This document shows, in pieces, positions 47,577 to 59,336 of a stretch of DNA of 64,000 bases. This DNA is from Arachis hypogaea (taxonomy: Eukaryota; Streptophyta; Magnoliopsida; Fabales; Fabaceae): NCBI RefSeq assembly GCF_003086295.3, contig NC_092045.1, positions 27,508,022-27,572,021 on the forward strand, read 5' to 3'. A program made the translations under genes and the position numbers. The notes beneath the pieces were generated by a model. That model ran no database searches. It saw only the letters and a program-made list of their open reading frames with translations, and was not told the origin of the DNA. Each line of letters starts with the position of its first letter. The first letter of the stretch is position 1.

Positions 47577-50500
47577 ATGCCCAAAAAAAATAAAACCAAA
47601 GATGTTGATCGTCCTGAGTTGCATATTATACACTATCTCAGTGTACCTGATTATGTAAGTTTGTTATCATTTTTTTAATTTTTATAATTATAATTAATAT
47701 TGTTAAAATGTTAGTAGTTATTATCATTGTTAGGATCTGAACTTAGAAATAGGTATATAGAATAGAATAGTTAGGAAATAATTTAAATTTTTTTTAATTT
47801 TTTCACTGTTTCTGTATGAAATTTATTATTGTTAGTATGTTAATGGTTTTGCTGTATAGATTGGCTTCTCTTTATTGTTGTTGCGGTGATTAAAATAATA
47901 AAAACGTAGGAATTTTTTTTATTTGTGTAAATTTTTTTTGTATAATTTGGCTTACCGGTATAATTTTTTTCAGGATTTTTTTGTTATAATTTTTAGAATT
48001 TAAGAAGTGAAATATTATTAGAATAGTTAGAAAATAAATTTTAAAAATAAAGAAAGAGTGCCGAATTGTTGATAATTTTTGGATACAGTATGTTTTTTTT
48101 TTTTGAATAAATTTATAAATTCTTAATTATTTATAATTGTTGCTGTATTAGTAAATTATTGGTGTGGCTACAATAAAATAATAAAGAGGTGTAGAAAATG
48201 ATAAATAAGAACTGCATAATAATCGAAAGCGTGTTACTTTAATTAATTGTAATTATCATCATTATAAGAGATGTTAATTAATTATTATTGTTAACAGAAA
48301 ACAAATTTAAATAGATATTTACGATAATTGTTAATGTTTTTTAAATTTTAGAAATATATGTTTAAATTTATTTAAGTAATAGGTAACATGTTAATATTAT
48401 TTAAGCAATAGTGTGTGAGTTGACTAATGACTTGTTTTGGTTTTTTTAGAAATTAAGAATGTTGACCTGTGACCATCCACTTCCCCCGGATCGGTACAAC
48501 GATCGGGTGGAAGACCATTTACGAGTTATTGGATTCTATCATGCATCTCAAATTGGTGTCGTACAAAATCAGAAAGCACTCGTGAATGCTCTAATAGAAC
48601 GGTGGCACCCTGAAACACATACGTTTCACCTTCCAATTGGTGAGTGTGCCGTAAGTCTTGAAGACGTGGCTCTAATTCTTGGTCTCCCGACGGATGGTCT
48701 TCCAGTTACTGGGATGACAATGAGTAGCTTCTCAGCGTTGGAGGCAGAATGTTTGCATCAATTTGGAGTGGCACCGAGTAAGGTAGAGTGTAGAGGATGT
48801 TGTATAAAACTGACTTGGCTGCGGGACCTAAAAGAAAACATTCAGTTGGCTGATGACTTAAGTATACAGAGGTACGTGAAGTGCCATATTATGTTGCTGA
48901 TCGGGACGATCTTGTTTGGGGATAAATCTGGGGCAGCTGTGCACTGGAAGTTCCTACCCTTGCTTCGTGACTTTGCCAGTATTGGACATTATAGTTGGGG
49001 TTCGGCTTGCCTTGCACACCTCTACAGGGGGTTATGCAGGGCATCTCGTTATAATTGTAAGGAAATAGATGGTCCAATAACACTTTTGCTTGCTTGGGCT
49101 TGGCTCCGACTGCCATATCTGTCGCCGATCCCGAGAGAGCCCCACAGCTTTCCATTAGCCAACAGGTAATGTCACGTTACAATCTACTCGTAGCTTTACA
49201 TTTTAAATTCAGTTTATCTAATTGAATATGTGATATTAGGTGGCGTAACTGGGAGCGTGGTGATCGACGATATAGGTATTTGAATCTAGCTCACTTTAGG
49301 AAGGCCTTTGATGAACTTCAGGAAGGCCAGGTGTGGTTTACTAAAATATTTATGATTTTGGGTCATTTTAATTAGGCATTTTTATTGTTATTGATGATCT
49401 GGGTTGTATTCATGAGTATCTTTTATTTTTCCCAGTTTGTGTGGGTTGCGTATGCTGTGGATCGCGTGAATCCGAACATAATTCCTCCTGAGATCTATAT
49501 GCAATCGGTTGTGTGGTCTGCTACTGTTCCGTTGGTGTCATTTGAATGTATCGAGTGGCATGCTACCGACAGGTACAGGCGACAGTTTGGTTTCGTTCAG
49601 GAAGTACCTCAGCAGGAGCAGAGTCTTGACAAGGCGCATGGAGAAGTACTGACTGGTCCTAAGAATCTTAACTGGGCCACAACACCGACTCATTCAATTT
49701 GGGTTATGCATTGGACAAACAGGTATAACTACGTTCTTTCTGAGCTTCCCATGCCTTCACAGCATCCATTGGAAACTTATATGCACTGGTACCGGTCAAA
49801 ATATGGTAACCACTTGTACTTGTCGAATCTTGTGGGTCAAGAAAGTGATGACGATAATCAGGATATGGATGAGGGTAATCAGGATATGGATGATGGTGCT
49901 GAGGGTATGGATGAGGATAGTCAGGATGGGGATAATGACAATGAAGAGCTGGAGCCACAGCCGGTGCCGCCTCCTAGTTCCAATCCAGTTCCACTAGAAC
50001 AACCTCAGTTTTCAGGCCAGTATGTTCCTCAGACACAGTTCTCCCCGTCCGTTCCAATGCCGCATCAATATTGGGGTATGTCACAGTTTGAAGCAGGAGA
50101 AGGAGGTTCTTTTAGTCAGTTGCTTGAGTTCATGGGTGCAGATGCTGGACAAACACAATATCCCAATCAGCCTGATTTCTTGGCAGGTAGGTATTCATTG
50201 GATGCAAGGCTCCCGTGCCATACCTCGTCGGTCGCTTCAGGAGGGTTCGTATCTGTCGATTCTAGTAGAAGTGTAGGTGGACGCGGAGTTCTTAATAGTC
50301 AAAATCCTCATCGTGTTGACATGGGACCACTTCAAGAAGATGATAACCCACTCGAGCAAGACACTAATGCGTATCTAGTAGATAACCCGGATGACGAGGA
50401 TGATGATGACGAGGATGAAATAGAGGAGTTCGATGAGGATGAGGAATCCCGCAATGATGGTATTAGGCTTCGTATTTTCCTTTACATATTCGATTTTATG

Positions 50501-51173
50501 TTCATTTTGTGTTCACAAGTGGTATCCATGTTGGTTTGAGTACTTTATGTTACATTATTTAATTGTTATCATTAATTTGTGTTCATAAGTGGTATCCATG
50601 TTGGTTTGAGTACCTTATGTTACAATATTTAGTTGTTATCATTAATTTGTGTTCATAAGTGGTATCCATGTTGGTTTGAGTACCTTATGTTACAATATTT
50701 AGTATTATCATTAATAAGGCTTCATAAGTGGTATCCATGTTGGTTTGAGTACTTTATGTTACATTATTTAATTGGTATCATTAATAAGGCTTCATAAGTG
50801 GTATCCATGTTGGTTTGAGTACTTTATGTTACATTATTTAATTGTTATCATTAATAAGGCTTCATAAGTGGTATCCATGTTGGTTTGAGTACTTTATGTT
50901 ACATTACTTAATTGTTATCATTAATTTGTGTTCATAAGTGGTATCCATGTTGGTTTGAGTACCTTATGTTACAATATTTAGTTGTTATTATTAATTTTAT
51001 TTTTCTTTTATACAGGCGGGTCACAAACTCCGGATGACAAAGGCAAAGGTTACAATTTGAGGATTGATCCACCACGTCGTAGCGCTAATCGCTACACGCC
51101 GTCTGTGTTAAAAAAGGCCGCGAAAAAATGCAAGAACATAGTGACACATGTAAAGTGGTCAATGAGAAAGTAG
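47577..51173 (+). CDS. Plant mobile domain (PMD) protein, MAIN-like, transposon-encoded
   Basis: Exons 47577-47654, 48450-49165, 49240-49330, 49436-50459 and 51016-51173 join with GT-AG introns and consistent phase to 688 residues. The N-terminal part after exon 1 holds the aminotransferase-like/PMD domain (PF10536): GFYHASQIGVVQNQKALVNA, ERWHPETHTFHLPIGECAVS, LEDVALILGLPTDGLPVTG, then LLAWAWLRLPYLSP and an RWRNWERGDRRY-type block. A second half has an acidic Asp/Met/Asn repeat (49850-49950), a Pro/Gln-rich stretch, another acidic run (50390-50450), and a basic tail NLRIDPPRRSANRYTPSVLK. PMD proteins resemble MAIN/MAIL1 of Arabidopsis, which act in silencing, and also occur in MULEs. The 78-bp first exon is my choice from the in-frame ATG and good donor; translation could start at 48459. 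No lesions seen. Confidence 0.85.
50507..50990. repeat. ~71-bp tandem repeat in the last PMD intron
   Basis: Seven copies of a 70-71-bp unit containing GTGGTATCCATGTTGGTTTG fill most of the 556-bp intron 50460-51015. Two variants alternate in the tail (TTAATTTGTGTTCATAAG and TTAATAAGGCTTCATAAG). Confidence 0.9.
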
Positions 51174-51548
51174 TTGTGGTGTAATAGTCTTATTTATGTA
51201 TGCATGACTTATAGTAACTATTTATTAATACTTATCTGGAGTATGGTTTGTTTAGAGTAACTATGTATTAATAAATTTGGCTACGGACTATGTTTTAGTT
51301 GATTGTTTGTTTAGAGTTTTTATGTATGAACGTATTGAATGGATTAAATATGTCGACTATATTTCTTTATGTCAGATTATAAAATGTTACAGATGGAGAT
51401 TAAGGCTGGGTTGCCATAGTTTATAACACAACACAGAACAGGTTTCAAATAACAAAGTCGCTTAATTCAAACTCACAACTCATGACAAACCATATATTGC
51501 CACATAGATAATGTCACATACATAATATCAACGCAGAATAAGATTCTA

Positions 51549-54500
51549 CTAATGCTCTCTATTGGCATTTGCACCACCTTGCTGACGGCATCTGCCACGG
51601 CTGTGCCCCTCAGCCCCACAAAGCGTACATCGCCTAGGCCGACGTAACATCCGTGTGTCCATCTCGTTCAAGAATCGCGTCATTTTTGGGCGACCTTTCC
51701 CGAGGCGTCTCAAGAACGGATTCGGGATGAACCGAGGTCCGTTGTAAGCAGGCCATGTAGTAGGGTTACCTAATGGCCTAAACCTTGCTCGGTACAACCG
51801 CCGAACTTGGTCCATCTTATACACATCATGAACATACATTTGCCAATCCAGTCGCTGGTTGGCACAACATGCAAACACATGTCGACAAGGGATCCGGTCC
51901 ACCTGGAACTCACCACAGTCACATCGTAGCCCACGTAGGTCCACTGCAAACTCCATTCCACTTGGCATCTCACGCACCTCAAAGACCTCGTTCTGCCGGT
52001 CAAAGCAGCTAACCTGAATGTTTCCTGACGCTAGTTGGTTTGCATGCAACTTCGAGGTAACGACATCGGAAAACACATGGCCAGCATTAATCCGGGCTTC
52101 CGCTTCCGCTCTTTTTCGGGTAAACAACTCATTCAGCCTGTAGAATGTTGCCTTCACAAGGGCTGTCACGGGGAGATTGCGTGCACCCTTCAATACTGAG
52201 TTGATGCATTCGACTAGATTTGTCGTCATATGACCCCATCTATATCCACCATCAAAAGCCAACGCGTACTGTTCCCGGGGGATTCGGTTTAACCAGTCAG
52301 TGTATGCCTCATCCCGTTCTCGTAAACGTTGGTAACGCACCTCGTACTCACGCACCGTCCTCGAATATCTTGCAGGATATAAAGAAATTATTGAGACAAT
52401 ATTGGTGAACACCTTAATTCAATCGAACTCTTATATTAAATTAATTAGCTACTCTGCTAGTTACCTATGTTGACGACAAGTTTCTGCAAGTACGGAGCCT
52501 TGAATTTCCTCAAAAAATTGGACTCTATATGCCTGATGCAAAACATATGAAAGGCTCTCGGAGGTGACCAAGCCCCATTACTCCTTTCCACAGCTGCATT
52601 TATGGATTCATGACGGTCAGATATAAGCCCCACACCATCCCGAGTGACAACGTGCTGACGAAGGTTACTCAGAAAAAAGTGCCACGCATCTGAAGTCTCT
52701 CCCTCCACAATAGCAAACGCAATTGGGACGATATTGTTGTTGCCATCCTGTGACACGGCCACTAGTAGACAACCCTTGTACTTTCCATACAAGTGGGTCC
52801 CATCGACCTGGACAACTGGCTTACAATGTCTGAAAGCTCGAATGCAGGGGTAATAACTCCAAAATACACGATGCAATACCCGAATATCAGTCACCAAGTC
52901 ATCACCTTGATATGCAGGCATAGTCTCAAAATGAACAACAGCTGACGGCTCCTTGTGACACATGGCCTCAAACCATATAGGCAACGCTTCGTACGATGCC
53001 TCCCAGCCTCCAAATATTTTTTCCACTGCCTTTTGCTTAGCCAACCATGCTTTCCGATAGCTAACAGTGTAGTTGAACTTCGATTGGACCTCCGCTATAA
53101 CCGATTTTACCTTTAAGGCGGGGTCAGCCTCAACCAACGGCTTAATTGCTTCTGCAATCGTTGTTGAGTCCAGCTTAGAATGATCCTGACAAATTGTTGC
53201 TCTGGTACATGTGTGACTGCCATTATACCTCCTTACAACCCAACAGTACTTCCGGCTGATCATGCTAACCCGGATAAGCCAATCACATCCTGACCCATAC
53301 TGTATACACTTCGCATAAAATGTCAACGGCTCAGACTCATACACCCGATAATCTACGCTTCTTCGTATAGTATACTCTTTTATCGCCTTAACAACAGCAT
53401 CCCTCGAACTGAATTCCATCCCAACGGCAAATTCACCATCTGCGACAACAGGAATTTCTGCGAACAGCCATACAACAGATTTTAGAAACATAAATATTTA
53501 AACTATCGAAAATAAAGGTAAAACAAATGATGACTAAATCAATTATAAAAAAAACCCTCCAAGCTAATTATTTTTAACTAATTTACTAACAGATATTTAT
53601 ACTCAACTAATCAACTAACAGATCCTCATTTTAATTAAACTAATTTAGTACTTATATTTACTTATTTAACTAATAAATTCCTATTTATATTCAGTTAAAT
53701 TTAATTTAAAGAACTTCAGAATTAACAAATTTTAATTTACCTAACTTACCTATATTGACTTAATATCTTCGAATTTAACCAATTTTAATTAATTTAATTT
53801 ACTTCTTATACTTACTTAATTTACTAATCTTGGCCTATTTATACTAACTTACATTTAATTTAACTAAATTTAACCCGGTTAACAAATTTTAATTTAACTA
53901 ACTTCCTTATATTTACTTAATAACTTCCAATTTTACCAATTTTAATTAAACTAATTTTCTAGTTATATTTACTTAATTAACTAATAAATTCCTATTTATA
54001 TGGACTTAATTTTAATTTAACTAAATCTAACAAATTTAACAACATTTAATTTAACTAATTTACTTATATTTACTTAATAAATACCAATTTAACCAATTTT
54101 AATTAAACTAATTCACTAATAAATTTCAATTTATAAATACTTAATTTATAAAATTAACTCATAATTATGGAGAATCACGTACCAGTATTGATATAATCCG
54201 GAAACTCCGGAACATGCATGGCTTCCAAATCCAAAACTCGCATGAATGATGGCTCCTCAAACGGCACATCCTGTGCCAGAGCAGTTGCGACATCAGATAC
54301 ATCCGGAGCCATACCTCCGTCACCTGGAACCCCATCTCCATCTGGACCAACAACTTCGTAGTTGCTTTCGAACTCATCCTCGCTGTCACTATTGTAATCC
54401 TCCCGTACAATATTACGGTCGGCCTCACATTGCTCAAACTCCACATACAACTCGATGAACGACACCTGTCTCCGATTTTCAATATACATGGAAAACATAT

Positions 54501-54771
54501 CTTGCATGCTCACTTCGTCCGTTACATATTTCGTTTGAAACTGGACGAATCCACCAAACACTTGTACAGGATTTCTGTATAGAATACATGATATCCTTCT
54601 TGCCCTCTCAGAATCAATCCTTTCACATATCACACCCTTTAACTCTTCAAATGAGATTGTAAAAGGAATCACCAGATCTAATGGATTCTCACAAACAAAT
54701 GTTACTCCTTCAGATGTTTGTAACAAAATCTGACCAAAATAATACACTTTCAATAACACTCTATCACTCAT
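51549..54771 (-). CDS. MuDR-type MULE transposase, complete except for a mutated splice acceptor
   Basis: Exons (minus) are 54771-54183, 53457-52465 and 52369-51549, together 800 residues. The N-terminus ([18 protein letters not shown]) looks PB1-like and is followed by an acidic linker. The plant MuDR DNA-binding region is about residues 205-285 ([21 protein letters not shown]-x-x-C/H set). The MULE catalytic core has D415 ([10 protein letters not shown]), D477 ([10 protein letters not shown]) and E581 ([10 protein letters not shown]). A SWIM finger (CDCGEF...CRHVFACC) and a CCHC knuckle ([14 protein letters not shown]) end the protein. Intron 1 is AT-rich with a good GT and CAG. Intron 2 starts GTAACT, but the base before exon 3 gives AA instead of AG (52370-52371). 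The nearest AG is one base later and shifts the frame. An upstream Met (54780) is also possible. Homologous exon phase in the copy at 27.5 kb supports this model. Confidence 0.85.
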
Positions 54772-54951
54772 TTCTCTCAATCACATTAACAACCTCATAG
54801 ACTTGAGTTTCAGATTTTCGACTACTTTACTAAACAAGGTACGAAGGAGATGAAATAAAAAACACAGCACCGTTGAAGAAGGGGGAAGAAGAAGACGCGA
54901 GAGTGATGTCTCTGATCTGCATTTTCACCAACTTTTATTAAAGTCCCCACC

Positions 54952-55164
54952 AAATCGGACCATGCGATTTCATAACTGAATTCAAATAAATAATATAATA
55001 TAACAAATCGTACCCTCCGATTTCACAACGCAAAAAAAATAAAAACTTCAACTCGGATGGTCCGATTTCCATCCTCCAGAAATTCATCATCTCTCCTCCC
55101 GCAAATCGGACCTAACGATTTGCATCAAAAATCCAAACTCCAACAACTCGCACCATCCGAGTTG
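54952..55164. repeat. Right subterminal array of inverted-repeat units
   Basis: Five units are present. AAATCG/CGATTT arms occur at 54952-54970, 55005-55023 and 55103-55121 with spacers GACCATG, TACCCTC and GACCTAA. CAACTCG/CGAGTTG arms occur at 55144-55164 (spacer CACCATC). A hybrid AACTCG...CGATTT lies at 55050-55068. TACCCTC is the reverse complement of the left-end spacer GAGGGTA. Confidence 0.85.
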
Positions 55165-55576
55165 TGGTAGCTGACAATAAGGAAAAAAGCTGCCCCACAA
55201 TTACGTATTACGCTCCCAACCATCCATAACCATGTAACACACACACAAAGGCTCCATATCCATAAAAATGAGCCGGAGGAGGAGTAACGTGAAGCGCGCT
55301 ATGAAACCGTTGAGTAGTGAGTGTCCTTTTTGTTGAATTTAGCCTAACTTATATGACTTATAAACTAAACTGACTTATATATTTTAAGTAATTTCTCAGA
55401 TTTACAACTTTTATTATTTTAGTTTTTTAGATTTAAAATTCATTATATTAGTTTCTAAAATTTAATTCCAAACACTATTAATTCCTAAATCTTTTTCGGC
55501 ATTAAATCAACAAACAAAATACCTTTTGATAGATAAACTAATTTAATTCACTATTAGATTTTTTAGAAAAATAATT

Positions 55577-56221
55577 CTCCACATACAAGCGTTTTTTTAT
55601 ACAAGTCTTTACAAGTCATTTATATTAACGCGCTTCGAACCGTTACTGCACGTTTTCACTGCACCTTCTTCTTCTTCTTCTTGCTGCACGTTTTTCTTCC
55701 TCTTCCTCTTCTTCTTCTTCTTTTCTTTCATTTCTTGCCTTCTCTTTCTCTTTCGTCATTTACGTGCTTTTTTCTCTGTTTTCTTTCTTCGTTATTCTCG
55801 ATTTCCATTGTTTTTTGACATCAAGCTCTAAAATCATTTTTTGAAGAAGAAGAAGCAGCAGAAGATGAGGAGGAGAAAGAGAAAGAGTTCTGAATTATGC
55901 ATAAGGTGTACTTCAACGAATTTTGTGTGTATTTCTGTAATCCTTTGGGTGTATTTCTATAATCGTTTGGGTGTATTTCTGTAATCATTTGGGTATATTT
56001 CTAAAGTTCTATTATCTTCAAATTTGGCAAGAAACTCATTTTCATGGAGGAAGAAGAAGAAGAGTCGTTCATAATGCATGGTAAGTAGCGCGCTTTGAAA
56101 ATAGAAAGTGATTGAATAACGTGTGTTTATTTACTCTTGAATGTAGGAGTGTAATGCATGTATTTTGTTGGACTTGTGCCAACTTGTAAGACTTGTAAGC
56201 CGAAAAGACTTGTATAGGTAG
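55577..56221. mobile_element. MITE, ~645 bp
   Basis: Left end CTCCACATACAAG...TACAAGTCTTTACAAGT and reversed right end CTACCTATACAAG...TACAAGTCTTACAAGT form the terminal inverted repeats. An inner inverted pair AACGCGCTTCGAA / TAGCGCGCTTTGAA flanks a CTT-rich and then a GAA-rich tract. A GGGTGTATTTCTGTAATC repeat (four copies) sits in the middle. No coding or clear duplication. Confidence 0.75.
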
Positions 56222-56229
56222 TTTCAAAA

Positions 56230-57096
56230 TCTAAGTTGACACACATATTATCTAAGATTATTTGACTATTAACCGGTAAAATACTATAATAGAATGAATT
56301 ACCTTTAATAAATAAGATATTTTTGTTTTTTGGACTTGGTAATAAATAAGATACTTAAGTAAGAAAAAGAAATCCTTTGGACGTTCTGTCCTTTTTTTTT
56401 TTTGTCATGGATATTCGTTTTTGTTTGGTGAGCATTTCCGGTTTTTGTGGGTCATCGAAAAGTTTTTATTTTGTCGTGGGGTGGTGAGCATATTAAACTT
56501 TTTTGTTATAACATTACTCCCAAAACACCTTTACGGCAATATCAGCCCAAAACGAATGAAATACTATCATTAGTCCAAATACAAAGGGCATTAAAAAAAT
56601 TATTAGACCAAAAGTTAGTTTCAGCCGTTAAATTAGGCACAACAGTATATATAACAAAAGTGAGGGAAAAAAATGTCATACAAAAGTTTTCAATGCAAAA
56701 GCAAAACACATGTTAAATAAGAAAACAAAAGCCTCGGCAAAAATAAAAAATAAAAAACAAAAGCAATAATATAACATGAGTTTTGCTCTAATAATTTTTT
56801 TTTTTTAGTTTTGCTGACGAAAGTCCTTTAAAATTATTCATCGATAAATATTTATAAAAAATACAAAATTTAAAATTTTAATATATTTATTAAAAATATT
56901 TAATAATAATAATATAATTTTTAATTTTAATACACTAATAATACAAAATATTTTATATAATCATCTAATTATATATTTTTAAATAATTATTTATGTAATT
57001 AATATAAAAAATAATTATTTTATTAATATGACATTACATCATTAAGTGTATATATAAAATTGTTTTAAACTATTTTTGAGTCAAATTCATATAATA
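56230..57096. other. AT-rich spacer, no gene
   Basis: The 89-codon frame at 56447 has no recognisable domain. Poly-A/T tracts dominate. If the gene fragment downstream ever had further exons they would lie here, but none is visible. Confidence 0.55.
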
Positions 57097-57409
57097 TTAT
57101 GGGGTAATTAACAATTTGCAAATTACCTTTGAAAGTGGCCAATGCTTAGGTAGAGAGATGGCTCCTCCTTCAGAAGCAGCCTTCACTACCATGGAACCTC
57201 TGTTATCCCCAATTACTTTTGAATCATTTCTACTCCAATTACCAAAACATTGAACCCTTTGGACCCTCCAACTTGGAAGGATCAACAATGGTGGCAATCC
57301 CACTCTATAGCTTCTTCCACCACCAATAGAGTACTTTCCCCTCATCACATGCTTCTTCACCTTTCCTGAAATTAAGATTAAAATCCAATCCAATCCCACA
57401 AAATCAGCA

Positions 57410-57455
<46 letters not shown>

Positions 57456-57630
57456 GGTTTGACACATAATCAAACATGCCTTGTTCCTTGGAAAATATAG
57501 ATGTGAAGATATATTGAAAGAAATTAAAGGGTGTTTTTGACAACAAAGTAGTAGTAATAAACTAATAATAGTACATGCCAGTTATAGTTGTGACACTTGT
57601 TGCTGGGTTGAAAAGCGCAATTGGAGCCAT
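57097..57630 (-). pseudogene. Truncated gene fragment, plastid-targeting-like N-terminus
   Basis: The minus strand starts with MAPIALFNPATSVTTITG (ATG at 57630-57628), then a short intron and an exon (about 57368-57127) reading KVKKHVMRGKYSIGGGRSYR, SWRVQRVQCFGNWSRND and VVKAASEGGAISLPKHWPLS. It ends at a donor-like CAAAGGTAATTTG. The Ser/Thr/Arg-rich, acid-poor beginning resembles a chloroplast transit peptide. To join the two exons in frame the first intron would need a GC donor (ACTG/GCATGT). No later exon is found before the AT-rich spacer. I do not recognise the family. It is either a truncated gene or a very short one. Confidence 0.35.
57412..57455. repeat. (TTA)n microsatellite
   Basis: About 14 TTA units, inside the first intron of the truncated gene. 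Confidence 0.97.
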
Positions 57631-57659
57631 TGGAGTAGGAAGCTCAAGAATCTATGTTG

Positions 57660-58929
57660 GAACTGGAGAGAGAGAAGATGGAAGTTCTAAGTTCAAATAA
57701 GTGGGGGATGGATCAAAATTTAAGAGAGGAAAGAAAACAAGCAAGTGAATATAGACTATGATTGAGTGTAGATTCAATGCTGAAAGCGATGATTTAGGAC
57801 TTTAGGTACTTTACAAACAACAACACACGAATATTTTTCAGTTAGTAGATAAAATCTACAATAATCAACGTGCCATTAACGTCCATGGGTCTAAGCTTGA
57901 TGAATAATAATTCTACATGGTACTTGGTACATTTGCTAAGGCAATAAAATTACAAAATAAATATCTTGGAAAAAATAAAAAAAATGACTCTTTTCTATGT
58001 TTTTTTTTTCTAGGTTAGGATCTATCATCTCATCATCATTAACTGTTTAATTACAAGTCCGTGAGTGAATAAATAAAAATGAATGAAAAGAGAAAAAAAG
58101 AGAAAAGGATAAAACGTCCCACCTCTGACGACCAAGGCAAGTGTTGACGAGTATGGGACTTTGGAGAATTAAGATTTATTGGAAATCCACGTGGCATCAC
58201 GAGAGTGGTCCATAGATATTTAAATGTAGATTTCTCTTTAGTCCTTAGCAAGTAACGGTGACGTACGTGGACAATATTTACTTAGATGATTGTAACATAT
58301 ATAGACGAATGAACTACTTTTAAAGTTTTGGTTTAAGTTTCTAAATAAAATGTTGCTTCCTTGCTTACAGCTCTCAGATCATTAAGTGCATAAAATTTTT
58401 TTATTAAACATTAATTATTAAATCAGTTATTATATATTTAAATATATATATATTAATTTATATTTTCATTTAATAATAAATGACTAAAATAATTAACTTT
58501 ATAATAGATAAATAATGATTTTCTTTACGATTAATATAATAAAAATAAAAAAAAGTATGACCTGAGCTGACAGTGACATTCCTCGCGTGGGGCATCTTCA
58601 AAGAGGATATTCGAATCTAATACCACTGCTTTCTTGTTCCTGTCTCGGTTGACCCAATTGTCATCGCAATTTGCAAGTGGTGGTTTTCTCGGGAATGGAC
58701 TTCTGTTTTTTTTTCCGAAAATTTACTCGTTTAGTTGTATAATTAATTAAAATATTTATTACGGTGCTTATATATAAGTAGGTAATTTATTAAAAAAGAT
58801 AAAAATTAATATTTAATTTAAAAATTATAAAAATAAATAACTTTTAAATATTTAAAATTTATTATAAAAAAAAAGTTGGATAAATTCAGTGTCAAATTCA
58901 TAGGAGTAAAAAAATTTATCATTAATTAA
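57660..58929. other. Intergenic region, no gene
   Basis: AT-rich with a GC-richer island at 58560-58690 that shows no convincing open frame or RNA gene. Confidence 0.5.
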
Positions 58930-59245
58930 TGAGTAAAATATATTTTTTATTTTTAAAATTTGTAAAAATTTTAAAAGTATTCTTATATTTTATTTTGTTT
59001 TAACTTTTGTCTTATAAATTTTTTATTTGAATTAAATATATTTTTGATTAATTTTTAAAAAAATTTAGAATTAATTCAATAATAATTATATAAAAACAAC
59101 TTTTAGCACAAACAAATCAAACATAATTATCATATATCATTGTTGGACTGATTTTAAATTTTTTTAAAATTTAACTTTTAAAAATATATTTGATACAAAT
59201 AAAAAATTTTTAAAACAAAATAATTTTTTTTACATGTATTTAATT
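58930..59245. mobile_element. MITE-like AT-rich palindrome, copy 2
   Basis: Shares the arm sequence and the central ATAATTATCATATAT block with copy 1 at 44886-45210; the halves are near reverse complements. Confidence 0.6.
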
Positions 59246-59336
59246 TTGAAAAAATTACACCAAGAATCATTAACAAAGATTACCATCAACAAAAGAATCA
59301 ATGCATCCGAGATATAGTTTTGTTTATATTTGAGTG

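Larger units (their letters stand above)
47206..55240. mobile_element. Near-intact two-gene MULE: PMD gene plus MuDR transposase
   Basis: One unit carries a plant mobile domain gene (+) and a MuDR-type transposase (-) facing each other with 375 bp between stops. Clusters of short inverted-repeat units lie outside both genes (47283-47390, 54952-55164). GATATGGAACTATG at the left and, reversed, GATATGGAGCCTTTG at the right suggest diverged terminal repeats, but exact ends and a 9-bp duplication were not found. PMD genes carried by Mutator-like elements are known in plants, which supports treating this as a single element of about 8 kb. A decayed relative lies at 27-32.5 kb. Confidence 0.7.

Noticed and set aside
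49704..49958. His/Pro/Tyr-rich minus-strand ORF
   Set aside because: Antisense of the acidic repeat in the PMD gene.
54246..54458. His/Pro-rich plus-strand ORF
   Set aside because: Antisense of the acidic linker in transposase exon 1.
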